Shown: positions 28,359 to 36,624 of the stretch, piece after piece | Position numbering within the stretch: position 1 is the stretch's first letter | How the letters are laid out: the number at the start of each line of letters is the position of its first letter | NCBI GenBank assembly: GCA_964398885.1 | Contig: CAYNOU010000015.1 | Coordinates: forward strand, 1 to 43,378 | DNA: 43,378 nt | DNA from: JAGMCF01 sp964398885 | GTDB taxonomy: Bacteria > Cloacimonadota > Cloacimonadia > JGIOTU-2 | Direction of reading: 5' to 3' | Notes under the pieces: generated by a model | The model's database searches: none | Told to the model about the DNA's origin: nothing | Seen by the model: only the letters and a program-made list of their open reading frames with translations | Made by a program: the position numbers and the translations under genes

Positions 28359-28622
28359 TTATGCTAAACTCTTTGCTTTTATAATAAGGTTTGCAGTCTT
28401 CTTTCTTAAATTTGCTATAATATGACAATTCTCACAATCTAATTTATTTTCATCATAATCAGAACAAGAAAGTAAGGCATTTACCTCTTTTTCCAATTCC
28501 TCTGCATATCTTGCTTTATCAAGAATATGTTTCTCTTTATTAATTCTATTTGTAATATGTTTTATTAATGGTTCTTTTTTTCTAAATATTTCACAATTAA
28601 TTAATATTTTTTCTTTATGCAT
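28359..28622 (-). CDS. Small cysteine-containing protein of unknown function
   Basis: An 87-residue, charged, helical protein. It has four cysteines: one in NCEIFRKKEPLIKHI near the N-terminus, and CSDYDENKLDCENCH at about residues 53-67, which could bind metal. No known domain is recognised. Start ATG follows GGAAAG. It is 3 bp from the downstream gene, so the two are likely translationally coupled. Confidence 0.6.
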   Translation of the reverse strand: MHKEKILINCEIFRKKEPLIKHITNRINKEKHILDKARYAEELEKEVNALLSCSDYDENKLDCENCHIIANLRKKTANLIIKAKSLA

Positions 28623-28749
28623 AAACTTTCCTAACCAAAAGCTAATATATTTCTTAAAGATAATACTTCATATACATAAGTATTTTTTCTATTTACCCGA
28701 AGACTGATTAGTTATTTAAGTTTTCATAAACATGAAACTTATTGAAAAA

Positions 28750-29070
28750 CTATTCTTCAGATTCAATTAAATCTATCGCAGCCACTTTAATAGATATATC
28801 TCTTTCCAATTTTCTGCTAAGCTTTATTTTATGTTTAAGAATTTTTATCCACATATCATATATATCTTTACCCTTGAACTCTTTTCCAAGATATTCTTTA
28901 ATCATATTTTTATAAAAATCCTCTCTATCATGTTCAACAAAGGCAATTACATATTTGAATGTTTCTGTTGAAATTTCATAATCTTTACATCGGATATCAA
29001 TAACCGCAAATCCTAACTTTAATAAGCTATCAAAATTGATATTAATATTTGTATCAATATTTTCAGTCAT
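28750..29070 (-). CDS. Unknown 106-residue protein after gvpK
   Basis: No family recognised. The sequence is acidic and mostly helical (FETVKYVIAFVEHD-like segment, EFKGKDIYDMWIKILKHKIKLSRKLERD). AAAAGGAGGAG lies six bases upstream of the ATG, a strong ribosome-binding site. It starts 17 bases after gvpK, which argues for a gas-vesicle-linked role. Confidence 0.65.
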   Translation of the reverse strand: MTENIDTNININFDSLLKLGFAVIDIRCKDYEISTETFKYVIAFVEHDREDFYKNMIKEYLGKEFKGKDIYDMWIKILKHKIKLSRKLERDISIKVAAIDLIESEE

Positions 29071-29087
29071 TTTTCTACTCCTCCTTT

Positions 29088-29432
29088 TTACATCAAATCT
29101 CCTAAAGGACCTAAATTTAAATTTAAATCATCATCTTTAAGTCCAAATATTTCTTTTAATTCATTCATTTTGTTTTCCAATTTCATCAGAGTTTCTCCCA
29201 GTCGTTCAATTTCTTCTTCAGTTAATGAATCACTTTCAATTCTTCTCATTGCTTGCTTTTCCATAAGTTTTCTAATAAGCTCAATAAGAGTTAAAACGAG
29301 TTTTGCCAATCCTTGTTCAACCTTTTCTGGATCAGCATTAATTCTATTTGGTAAAGCATTTTTAACTTTATCTAATTCTTCAGCGAACTCATCAATTGAT
29401 TCTGATTTAATAATAACTTTTTCATCACTCAT
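29088..29432 (-). CDS. gvpK: Gas vesicle protein GvpK
   Basis: A 114-residue acidic helical protein. The core NRINADPEKVEQGLAKLVLTLIELIRKLMEKQAMRRIESDSLTEEEIERLGETLMKLE is the GvpK family signature. GvpK is a minor protein needed for vesicle formation in several organisms; its structural role is not known in detail. It lies in the same run as the adjacent gvpF/L gene (9-bp gap). Confidence 0.95.
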   Translation of the reverse strand: MSDEKVIIKSESIDEFAEELDKVKNALPNRINADPEKVEQGLAKLVLTLIELIRKLMEKQAMRRIESDSLTEEEIERLGETLMKLENKMNELKEIFGLKDDDLNLNLGPLGDLM

Positions 29433-29441
29433 AAGATATAC

Positions 29442-30188
29442 TCACTTAATTGATTTATTAACAAAATTATAAGGAGGCCATGGACCTGTTAATAGAAATT
29501 TTATATCCTTCTTTTCTCTTTTGATTTGTTTTATTGTTTGAATAAATTCATCTTTCATATCATTTTTGACTAAATATGTTGCATTTAAAATAATTTTTGG
29601 AGTAACCATTTTTTTTACTTTGTACAAATAACTTAACTTTTTTAAAGGACTATGAATCTCTTCAATTATATCATCGATTTTTTTCATAAAAGAATCTTCA
29701 GATTTATGCTGTTTCAATTTATCAATTAAATAATTTCTATAGATAGAATTTTTATTTAATTGCTTCAATTTTTTGTAATTATCCAGGTTGAAAGTATATT
29801 CAGGTTTAAAATCAGTTTTATTCATATCCCATAAAATCTTTAAACCAAATTCAGATTTGTTTTCTACTTTTTTTAAATTATCAACAAAGTCTGAATAATT
29901 CCTTTTCAGGATTTCCACGATGTTAGTATCATTTTTCATTACAGAACCAAATCTCATTGGAAGAAGATTGTATTTCACCCACAAATTTTCAATAGTCTTT
30001 TCATAAGAAAATGCAATATCAGATGAAACTTTTATTTTATCCCAATTTACATTGCTAACTGCAGCAGAAATATCTCTAAAACCTACAAAATATACAGAAG
30101 AATTATCCAATCCCATTATATCAGGTTTATGATTACTGCTGTTTACATTTGAATCTAAAATGGCATAAATGTATTTATATTTTTTCAT
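29442..30188 (-). CDS. Gas vesicle protein GvpF/GvpL family (paralogue 5)
   Basis: A 248-residue GvpF/L protein. The N-terminal strand YKYIYAILD, the middle NLLPMRFGSVMKN and the C-terminal LLTGPWPPYNFVN are family landmarks. GvpF/L proteins are minor assembly components that bind GvpA and other Gvps. ATG 30188 is preferred to an in-frame start at 30212, because the latter lies in a dispersed repeat (30186-30370) whose end also forms the leader of yitT. Only a weak AAGAG ribosome-binding site is seen. Confidence 0.9.
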   Translation of the reverse strand: MKKYKYIYAILDSNVNSSNHKPDIMGLDNSSVYFVGFRDISAAVSNVNWDKIKVSSDIAFSYEKTIENLWVKYNLLPMRFGSVMKNDTNIVEILKRNYSDFVDNLKKVENKSEFGLKILWDMNKTDFKPEYTFNLDNYKKLKQLNKNSIYRNYLIDKLKQHKSEDSFMKKIDDIIEEIHSPLKKLSYLYKVKKMVTPKIILNATYLVKNDMKDEFIQTIKQIKREKKDIKFLLTGPWPPYNFVNKSIK

Positions 30189-30373
30189 CTGAAAATCTCT
30201 TTTTTTAGCCACGAACTACACGAACTAACACGAACAAAATCCTATTCATAAAATTAAACCTTTAAAATTAGGGGGTAGCAACAGGTTTATCCTGTTGCTG
30301 TTCACATTCATCAAATAAGATATTTTCATATTATTTTGTCCGCCAGCTGGCGGATGTATGTTTCATAATTTGT
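30189..30373. repeat. Dispersed repeat inserted within the gvp run
   Basis: Contains ACGAACTACACGAACT, the shared TTTAAAATTA/ATAAAATTAAACC segment, AGCAACAGG..CCTGTTGCT, the perfect palindrome CCGCCAGCTGGCGG (about 30340-30353), and ATGTATGTTTCAT (30354-30366), the reverse complement of the motif at 5552 and 11250. It separates the GvpA-family gene from the fifth GvpF/L gene. Confidence 0.8.
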
Positions 30374-30589
30374 TTAAGATGGATCTTGATACGGTGAGTA
30401 AATTGGAGCACCTCTATATTTTTCCATAGTCTCAACAGAGGAAAGAAGTAATTTTAAGCCTAAATAAACAAGGTCAATATCTGCCACAGAAATTACTATA
30501 TCACCGGCAATAACAACACCTTTATTCAAAATTCTATCCAGAAGTTCTAACAAGGTTACATCTTTAGATTTTGTTATCACATCATTCAT
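30374..30589 (-). CDS. GvpA-family minor gas vesicle protein (GvpM/J/S type)
   Basis: A 71-residue protein. LLELLDRILNKGVVIAGDIVISVADIDLVYLGLKLLLSSVETM matches the GvpA-fold of minor shell-related proteins. AGDIVISV and DLVYLGL are typical of the GvpM/J/S branch rather than the major GvpA (which has DAWVRVSLVGIELL). Start ATG 30589 has AGGAGG upstream. Such proteins are thought to act in nucleation of the vesicle tip. Confidence 0.88.
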   Translation of the reverse strand: MNDVITKSKDVTLLELLDRILNKGVVIAGDIVISVADIDLVYLGLKLLLSSVETMEKYRGAPIYSPYQDPS

Positions 30590-30605
30590 ATAACCTCCTG
30601 AAAAT

Positions 30606-31406
30606 TTATTTATCCTCTTTAATATTGATAAAATTATATGAAGGCCAAGGTCCTGAATAATCAAATTCCAAACCATAATCATTATACTTATTTTGAAGTT
30701 TTTCTATAATATTAACAAAATTCTTAACTTTATCTTTTGTAATTAAATAGGCAGTATTGAGAATCATATCATTTTGTTTTTCAGTTACTTCTTTGGGAAG
30801 CAGATTATTAATTTTTGTGTTATATGCAACTTTTTTTAAATCATTAAAACAATTCTGTCCATATTCATTAAGTTTTCTTTCGCTTTCTTTACTTATCAAA
30901 TCCTTTCTCTTTTTCTTTAAAATGTAAGCTTTACCAGGAGAACTTTCTCTAATTTCGTTATCAAGCTGACTGATTTCATTGTTGTCTTTAATAATCTTAT
31001 CATTAAATTTTTCCAAATCGCAATATATCTTTACAGACCATTCCTCTTTATTTTTCAAATAATTAATATTTTCCTTAAACTCTTTGGAATAACTATCTAT
31101 CATCTTTTTTATGTTTTTCTCACTATTATATATTGTGCCAAACTTAAATGGAATGACTGTTGATAATTTCATTATGTTGCTAATAATTCTTATATGTTCT
31201 CTAACCTGAGGTTCAAACCAACTCATATCAGCAAGATTTTGTTTTAGATTTTCTTCACTAAATTCAGCTTCAGGAACATATTTCGCAACTGCATAAAGTT
31301 CATTGCTATTAATAGAAAAAATATTTTCAGATAATTTATTCACCTCTTGTAAGTCTGGAGTTTTATCAGTTATACAATATAAATATATTAATTCAGTATT
31401 ATCCAT
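30606..31406 (-). CDS. Gas vesicle protein GvpF/GvpL family (paralogue 4)
   Basis: A 266-residue GvpF/L protein. It shows LIYLYCITD at the start, STVIPFKFGTIYNSEKN mid-protein, a charged coiled-coil middle and DYSGPWPSYNFINI at the end. The ATG at 31406 follows GAGGAAGA and lies one base beyond the gvpG stop; an upstream ATG at 31421 overlaps gvpG. It is the most diverged of the five, with a longer helical insert. Confidence 0.92.
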   Translation of the reverse strand: MDNTELIYLYCITDKTPDLQEVNKLSENIFSINSNELYAVAKYVPEAEFSEENLKQNLADMSWFEPQVREHIRIISNIMKLSTVIPFKFGTIYNSEKNIKKMIDSYSKEFKENINYLKNKEEWSVKIYCDLEKFNDKIIKDNNEISQLDNEIRESSPGKAYILKKKRKDLISKESERKLNEYGQNCFNDLKKVAYNTKINNLLPKEVTEKQNDMILNTAYLITKDKVKNFVNIIEKLQNKYNDYGLEFDYSGPWPSYNFINIKEDK

Positions 31407-31407
31407 T

Positions 31408-31644
31408 TCATTCTTCCTCATTATTTCTTCTAATAATATCTAATCTTTCTAAAAGTTCCCTTTCCTTTTTATTATATTCCTCTTCAGAAATTTCATCTAA
31501 TTCAAATTGTAATTGTAATTCCATCAGTTTTTCTTTGATTACACCTTGATCAGAGGTTTCTTTTTCAACAACTTCATTGATCTTTTTTCCAAGCCAGATT
31601 ACACCTTTTAACGGTGCAAGCAAAATATCATCTATTAAAAACAT
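31408..31644 (-). CDS. gvpG: Gas vesicle protein GvpG
   Basis: A 78-residue protein with the GvpG hallmark MFLIDDILLAPLKGVIWLGKKI followed by an acidic helical tail (LDEISEEEYNKKERELLERLD). GvpG is a small assembly factor, classically encoded next to GvpF/L as here. Its ATG shares one base with the preceding stop (TAATG), so translation is coupled. AAGGGG serves as ribosome-binding site. Confidence 0.96.
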   Translation of the reverse strand: MFLIDDILLAPLKGVIWLGKKINEVVEKETSDQGVIKEKLMELQLQFELDEISEEEYNKKERELLERLDIIRRNNEEE

Positions 31645-32399
31645 TATAACCCCTTTGTTTGAATAATTAAATTCACAAAATTAAATGGAGGTAAGGTTCC
31701 TACATACTTAAATTTAATAATATTACCATATTCTTCATCAAGCTCATTCATCATTTTATCAAACTCATCTTCAATATCTTTTTCAATCAAGAATGCTGAG
31801 TTGATTATCATTCTTTCACCATAAGTATCATTATCTTTTACTTCTACTGCTAAAGGAGAAAAAGTATCCAAAATTTTCTTCTTAAATATTTCTTTCTCCT
31901 TTTCTAAAGCGATTTCAACCATTCTGCCAATTTGAATTCTTTGATGATGAGTCTTTTCAGGAGGAAGTGAACTAAGTTTTTCTTTTAATGCTTTTATATC
32001 TTTGTATTTTTCAACAATATGATTATAAATCACATCTTTTTCAAAAATTGCTTTAACTCCAAGTTCCTTCTTTCCTTTTATCCAATTTAATAAACCTTTA
32101 AATTTATCATATTCCATTTCCAATATTTTCTTAATCTTATCTTCATCTTCTGTAATAGTGCAAAATCTCACCGGCAAAACATCATAATTTTCCATTACCT
32201 TTTCAATTGCTTTTTCGTGAGCGATAAAATTTTCTCTTGAAGTAGAATACTTTTTTATTGGAGAATTGCTCACAACGGTACTAATGTCATTATAACTAAT
32301 AGTATAAACCGTATCTCCTCTGCCACCAATTCCTATTGGACCGAAATCAATATACTTTCCATTTTGGATTATACAATAAATATATTTTCCTTCTTCCAT
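31644..32399 (-). CDS. Gas vesicle protein GvpF/GvpL family (paralogue 3)
   Basis: A 251-residue GvpF/L protein: KYIYCIIQNG at the N-terminus, then GIGGRGDTVYTI, AHEKAIEKVMENYDVLPVRFCTI, and KYVGTLPPFNFVNL at the C-terminus. It is clearly related to the neighbour at 32448-33218 (shared YIYCIIQ and FGPIGIGG/N R), so local duplication is likely. It is coupled to gvpG by a one-base overlap. Confidence 0.95.
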   Translation of the reverse strand: MEEGKYIYCIIQNGKYIDFGPIGIGGRGDTVYTISYNDISTVVSNSPIKKYSTSRENFIAHEKAIEKVMENYDVLPVRFCTITEDEDKIKKILEMEYDKFKGLLNWIKGKKELGVKAIFEKDVIYNHIVEKYKDIKALKEKLSSLPPEKTHHQRIQIGRMVEIALEKEKEIFKKKILDTFSPLAVEVKDNDTYGERMIINSAFLIEKDIEDEFDKMMNELDEEYGNIIKFKYVGTLPPFNFVNLIIQTKGL

Positions 32400-32447
32400 A
32401 ATGACTCTAACCTATCTTTTTTAATGAGCTATTAAAGTGTAATGCAT

Positions 32448-33218
32448 CTATTTTTCCCATTCTTGTGGATAAATAGTAATATTCACAAAATTAAAAACAG
32501 GTAGAGGTCCAGAATACATAAACTTTATTCTCTCATTATATTTTTCACTTAGATCATCCATAATATTATCAAATTCTTTTTCTCTGCCCTTATCCACCAG
32601 GAATGCCGCATTTATGAACATTTCATCGCCAATTGTTTTATTAAGGTTATGTTCAATTGCAGTTCTTCTAAAAACATCGACAATTTTTTCAGCCTCAATT
32701 TCTTTTTTCTTTATCAAAGCTTTTTCTACCATCTTACCAATTTCTACCTGTGATTTAATATTTTTCCCCTCTTTTCTTCTACGGATTTTTTCTTTCAAAT
32801 TCTTAATTTGAATATTTTCTTCTACCACTTCATTGAAGATTGAATTCATATTTTTCCATAAACCTTTAATACTCAATTCAATCTTGTTGTCCATATATCT
32901 TAAATAATCTTTAAATTCCCTATATCTATCATCGAGGAGATTTCTAATCTCATCAGGATTGGAAGCAATGGTTCCAAATCGCACCGGAAGCACACTATTA
33001 AATTCTTCCATAACCTTTTCTATCACTTTCTCATGTGCTATCATATTATCTCTATTAACAACAAATTTTGTAAGAGGATGATTACTGACAACCATACTTA
33101 GATCTTTATACCCAATTGTTAGAACCTCATCATTCCTGTTTCCAATACCTATGGGACCAAAATTCCTGTCCTGTGAAGATTGAATAATACAATAAATATA
33201 CTTTCCTTCTCTTTCCAT
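32448..33218 (-). CDS. Gas vesicle protein GvpF/GvpL family (paralogue 2)
   Basis: A 256-residue GvpF/L protein with GKYIYCIIQSSQDRNFGPIGIG, AHEKVIEKVMEEFNSVLPVRFGTI and MYSGPLPVFNFVNI. It is a sister of the adjacent 31644-32399 gene. AAAGGAA precedes the ATG. It starts 3 bp after the GvpF/L-J-domain gene. Confidence 0.95.
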   Translation of the reverse strand: MEREGKYIYCIIQSSQDRNFGPIGIGNRNDEVLTIGYKDLSMVVSNHPLTKFVVNRDNMIAHEKVIEKVMEEFNSVLPVRFGTIASNPDEIRNLLDDRYREFKDYLRYMDNKIELSIKGLWKNMNSIFNEVVEENIQIKNLKEKIRRRKEGKNIKSQVEIGKMVEKALIKKKEIEAEKIVDVFRRTAIEHNLNKTIGDEMFINAAFLVDKGREKEFDNIMDDLSEKYNERIKFMYSGPLPVFNFVNITIYPQEWEK

Positions 33219-33221
33219 TTT

Positions 33222-34262
33222 TTATTCCTTTAAAGTTACTAATATTTTATTCTTCTCTACATCTTCTTCTTTAAATGAATATCTACCATTAAAAGAGGTT
33301 TGTTCAGCAGCCTGGCAATAATCACAAATGTAATTATAAGCGTCTTTTAATTCTTCAAACTCAACCTTGTCTCTTACATCATTCTGATTTTTATCCGGAT
33401 GTAATTGTAAAGCTTTTGCATGAAATGCCTTTTTTATTTCATCCTTTGTAGCAGATTCATTTAAACAGAGTTTTTCTCTTGCACAATCAATAACATCAAA
33501 TTCCATTTCTTTTACTTCCAGTGTATAAAAGCTATAAGCAGGAAGCGGTCCAACACACCTGAAATTAAACTGCTCTTCATATTCTTCATTCAGTTCTTCT
33601 ATTTTACTTTCAAAATCATTTTTTTGATGATTACTTACTAAAAATGCTGTATTGATAATCATTCTATCATCCATAACATCATGGATATTAGAACTGACAC
33701 AAATTGTTTTCAAAGCATTATGTATCTCTTCAGAATATTTTATTCTTTTGCTATCCAAAGCATTTTTTACCATAACTCCAATCTGCATTTGGTCGCCGGT
33801 AGTTATTTTCTTTGAACTACTCAGAAGCTTTTCTTTAAATTCTTTTATCTCTTTTTCTTCACCGATTCTTTTCAATTGGGACTGTAAATCATTCCATATC
33901 ACTGCAACATCAATCTCAATTTTATCCTTAATCTTATTAAAAACATCATTTACAAGATTATAACCTTTACTCAAAATTTCAATTACTTGACTTTGATTTT
34001 CTACATAAGTTCCCAATTTTAATGGAATAATTGAATATCCAAGATTCATAACTTCTTCAATAACCTTTTGGTGTTTTACTAATAATTGTGCCAGAGAATC
34101 TGTAAACATATACTGAATATCAACTTCTTCAGAATCACTTACAACTGCAGCTATATCCTGGTAAGGTATTGAATATATCTCTACTCCATCTACTTCTGAA
34201 AATTCTGTTAGATTATTTTTTACGGGAATTATTCCGTATAATAATTTTCCTTTTTCTTCCAT
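33222..34262 (-). CDS. GvpF/GvpL-J-domain (DnaJ) fusion protein
   Basis: A 346-residue protein with two parts. Residues 1-252 are GvpF/L: KLLYGIIPV, LVKHQKVIEEVMNLGYSIIPLKLGTY and VGPLPAYSF. Residues about 258-318 are a J-domain, AREKLCLNESATKDEIKKAF then HAKALQLHPDKNQND, with the diagnostic His288-Pro289-Asp290 loop and the helix-IV-like FEELKDAYNYI. A CDYC pair follows (313-316). A J-domain stimulates the ATPase of an Hsp70 (DnaK), so this GvpF/L should recruit DnaK to the forming vesicle; that is inference. It is longer than its four paralogues solely by this domain. AAAGGAA precedes the ATG. Confidence 0.93.
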   Translation of the reverse strand: MEEKGKLLYGIIPVKNNLTEFSEVDGVEIYSIPYQDIAAVVSDSEEVDIQYMFTDSLAQLLVKHQKVIEEVMNLGYSIIPLKLGTYVENQSQVIEILSKGYNLVNDVFNKIKDKIEIDVAVIWNDLQSQLKRIGEEKEIKEFKEKLLSSSKKITTGDQMQIGVMVKNALDSKRIKYSEEIHNALKTICVSSNIHDVMDDRMIINTAFLVSNHQKNDFESKIEELNEEYEEQFNFRCVGPLPAYSFYTLEVKEMEFDVIDCAREKLCLNESATKDEIKKAFHAKALQLHPDKNQNDVRDKVEFEELKDAYNYICDYCQAAEQTSFNGRYSFKEEDVEKNKILVTLKE

Positions 34263-34331
34263 AAGATATTCCTTTAAAATTTATTCCACAATATGAAACA
34301 CGGTCTGGTTTTATGAAACTCGAATTTCTGT

Positions 34332-36500
34332 TTAAAATTTCTTTCTAACCAGTTCAATTGCTTTATCAAAATGTTCTCTACAAATCTTTAATTCATTCTC
34401 TTTTCTTTTTTTATTTTCAATAAATTCTCTAATTGCAAACATAGAAGCTTTCCGGCAGATGAATTCAATATCAGAACCAACCATATTTTCAGTTTGAACT
34501 GCTAACTTTTGTATATCAATATCATCATTAAGAGGTTTGTTTTTGGTATGGATTCTAAAAATTTCTGCTCTTGTATTTTTATCTGGAGGAGGTAATTCAA
34601 ATAGAAGGTCAAATCTACCGCTTCTTAATAATGCTTTATCAATCAAATCCAGCCTATTTGTTGCAGCCAGCACAACAACGCCTTTCAATTCTTCAATACC
34701 ATCCATTTCAGTCAGGAATTGGCTGATCACTCTTTCAGTAACTTGTGAATCGGAACTTGCACCTCTTTTGGGAACCAGACTATCAATTTCATCTATGAAA
34801 AGAATAGTGGGAGATGCTTGTTTTGCTTTTTTGAATATCTCTCTCACTCCTCTTTCAGATTCACCCACATATTTGCTGATTAATTGAGGTCCTTTGATAG
34901 AAATAAAATTTACTCCACTTTCAGTAGCAACTGCTTTTGCTAAAAGTGTTTTTCCAGTTCCGGGTTGTCCATAAAGTAAAATACCTTTAGGAGGAGTAGT
35001 ATTTGCTTTCTGGAAAATATCTGAATATTTAAGAGGCCATTCTACAGATTCTTTCAGTTCCTGTTTTATGTTTTCAAGACCACCGACATCATCCCATCTA
35101 ACATCCGGCACTTCCACAAAAACTTCTCTAATTGCAGAAGGTTCAACCTCTTTCATTGCTTCAAAAAAGTTATCCATTGTTACCTGTAATTTCATTAAAG
35201 TATCATAAGGAATATCCGCCATTTCATAGTCAATATGAGGAAGAATTTTTCTTAGTGCTACCATTGCAGATTCTCTTGCCAGAGCTTCTAAATCTGCACC
35301 CACAAAACCGTGTGTGATTTCAGCTAATTTATTTATATCTACCCCGTTAGATAACTTTCCGTATCTAATGGGGCTGACATCATCAGCTAAAGGCATTCCT
35401 CTTGTATGAATTTGAAGAATTTCTAATCTTCCATTTTTATCCGGAATAGGGATAGATATTTCTCTATCAAATCTGCCCGGTCTTCTTAATGCCGGGTCAA
35501 TAGAGTTTGGGATATTTGTAGCTCCGATAACAATCACATGTCCTCTTGATTCCAAGCCATCCAGGAGAGATAGAAGCTGAGCAACAACCCTTCTTTCAAC
35601 CTGTTTTTCTCCGCCCATATCTTCTCTTTTGGGAGCGATGGCATCAATCTCATCAATGAAAATAATTGCAGGTGCATGAGCTTGAGCATCTTCAAAAATT
35701 TTTCTTAAACGAGCTTCACTTTCGCCGTAAAATTTACCCATTATCTCCGGACCGGAAATATGAGTGAAATATGCATCGGTTTCATTGGCAACAGCACGAG
35801 CAATTAAAGTCTTTCCCGTTCCAGGAGGTCCGTAAAGGAAGACACCTTTTGGTGGGTCAATTCCTAATCTTTCAAATATTTGAGGATACCTTAAAGGCAA
35901 TTCTATCATCTCCCGAATTCTCTGGATTTGATTACCAAGACCACCGATATCTTCATAGGATATTTTAGTTGGTGTTGTTACTCCAGCTTTCTTTGTTTCC
36001 ATCCTGATCATAGTTTGCGAATCGATTAAAACAACACCATCCGGTGAAGTATCAACAATCTTATAATCACTTGACCTTGAACCAAAAAGAGTTGCTCTGA
36101 CCCTGTCACCTGCAGAAACGGGAAGACCTTCAATTAGCGAACCGATATATCTTGTATCTTTTGTTCTTTGAAATATTCCTGAAATAGTTAATGGAAGCAA
36201 TCTGATTCTGCTGGCAGATTTATATTCTATTTTTTGAATTTTGACTTTTTCATCCAAACCGATTTGAGCATTTTCTCTGGTTATACCATCGATCTGGATT
36301 ATCTTTTTACCTCTGACATCTGCATAACAGGGCATTATTTTAGCAGGGGTTTTTCTTTTACCTTCAACTTGAATAATATCACCTACATCCAATCCGACTG
36401 ATTTCATATCTTCAGGGTCAATCCTTGCTATAGCTCTGCCGACATCCTTTGATAAGGCTTCGGTTACTTTTAAAATTAATGTACTAATCTCTTTTTCCAT
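34332..36500 (-). CDS. Cdc48/p97-type double AAA+ ATPase
   Basis: A 722-residue protein with the complete Cdc48/VAT layout. The N-domain (about 1-180) includes RAIARIDPEDMKSVGLDVGD. D1 has Walker A 224-231 (GPPGTGKT), Walker B about 280-286 (IFIDEID) and the RRPGRFDR finger. D2 has Walker A 511-518 (GQPGTGKT), Walker B about 567-573 and LRSGRFD. These hexamers unfold or extract proteins from complexes or membranes. In archaea and some bacteria they occur in gas-vesicle loci. AAGGAG precedes the start, immediately next to the assembly gap. Confidence 0.93.
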   Translation of the reverse strand: MEKEISTLILKVTEALSKDVGRAIARIDPEDMKSVGLDVGDIIQVEGKRKTPAKIMPCYADVRGKKIIQIDGITRENAQIGLDEKVKIQKIEYKSASRIRLLPLTISGIFQRTKDTRYIGSLIEGLPVSAGDRVRATLFGSRSSDYKIVDTSPDGVVLIDSQTMIRMETKKAGVTTPTKISYEDIGGLGNQIQRIREMIELPLRYPQIFERLGIDPPKGVFLYGPPGTGKTLIARAVANETDAYFTHISGPEIMGKFYGESEARLRKIFEDAQAHAPAIIFIDEIDAIAPKREDMGGEKQVERRVVAQLLSLLDGLESRGHVIVIGATNIPNSIDPALRRPGRFDREISIPIPDKNGRLEILQIHTRGMPLADDVSPIRYGKLSNGVDINKLAEITHGFVGADLEALARESAMVALRKILPHIDYEMADIPYDTLMKLQVTMDNFFEAMKEVEPSAIREVFVEVPDVRWDDVGGLENIKQELKESVEWPLKYSDIFQKANTTPPKGILLYGQPGTGKTLLAKAVATESGVNFISIKGPQLISKYVGESERGVREIFKKAKQASPTILFIDEIDSLVPKRGASSDSQVTERVISQFLTEMDGIEELKGVVVLAATNRLDLIDKALLRSGRFDLLFELPPPDKNTRAEIFRIHTKNKPLNDDIDIQKLAVQTENMVGSDIEFICRKASMFAIREFIENKKRKENELKICREHFDKAIELVRKKF

Positions 36501-36524
36501 AATTGATTAATACTCCTTCTAAAA

Positions 36525-36624
36525 NNNNNNNNNNNNNNNNNNNNNNNNNNNNNNNNNNNNNNNNNNNNNNNNNNNNNNNNNNNNNNNNNNNNNNNNNNNN
36601 NNNNNNNNNNNNNNNNNNNNNNNN
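36525..36624. other. 100-N scaffold gap inside the ArsA-like gene
   Basis: Exactly 100 Ns, a placeholder of unknown true length. The sequence left of it (36501-36524) is the ribosome-binding region of the Cdc48 gene. The sequence right of it is the Cys-rich part of the ArsA-like gene. A frame that appears to read through to 36484 should not be trusted. Confidence 0.95.
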
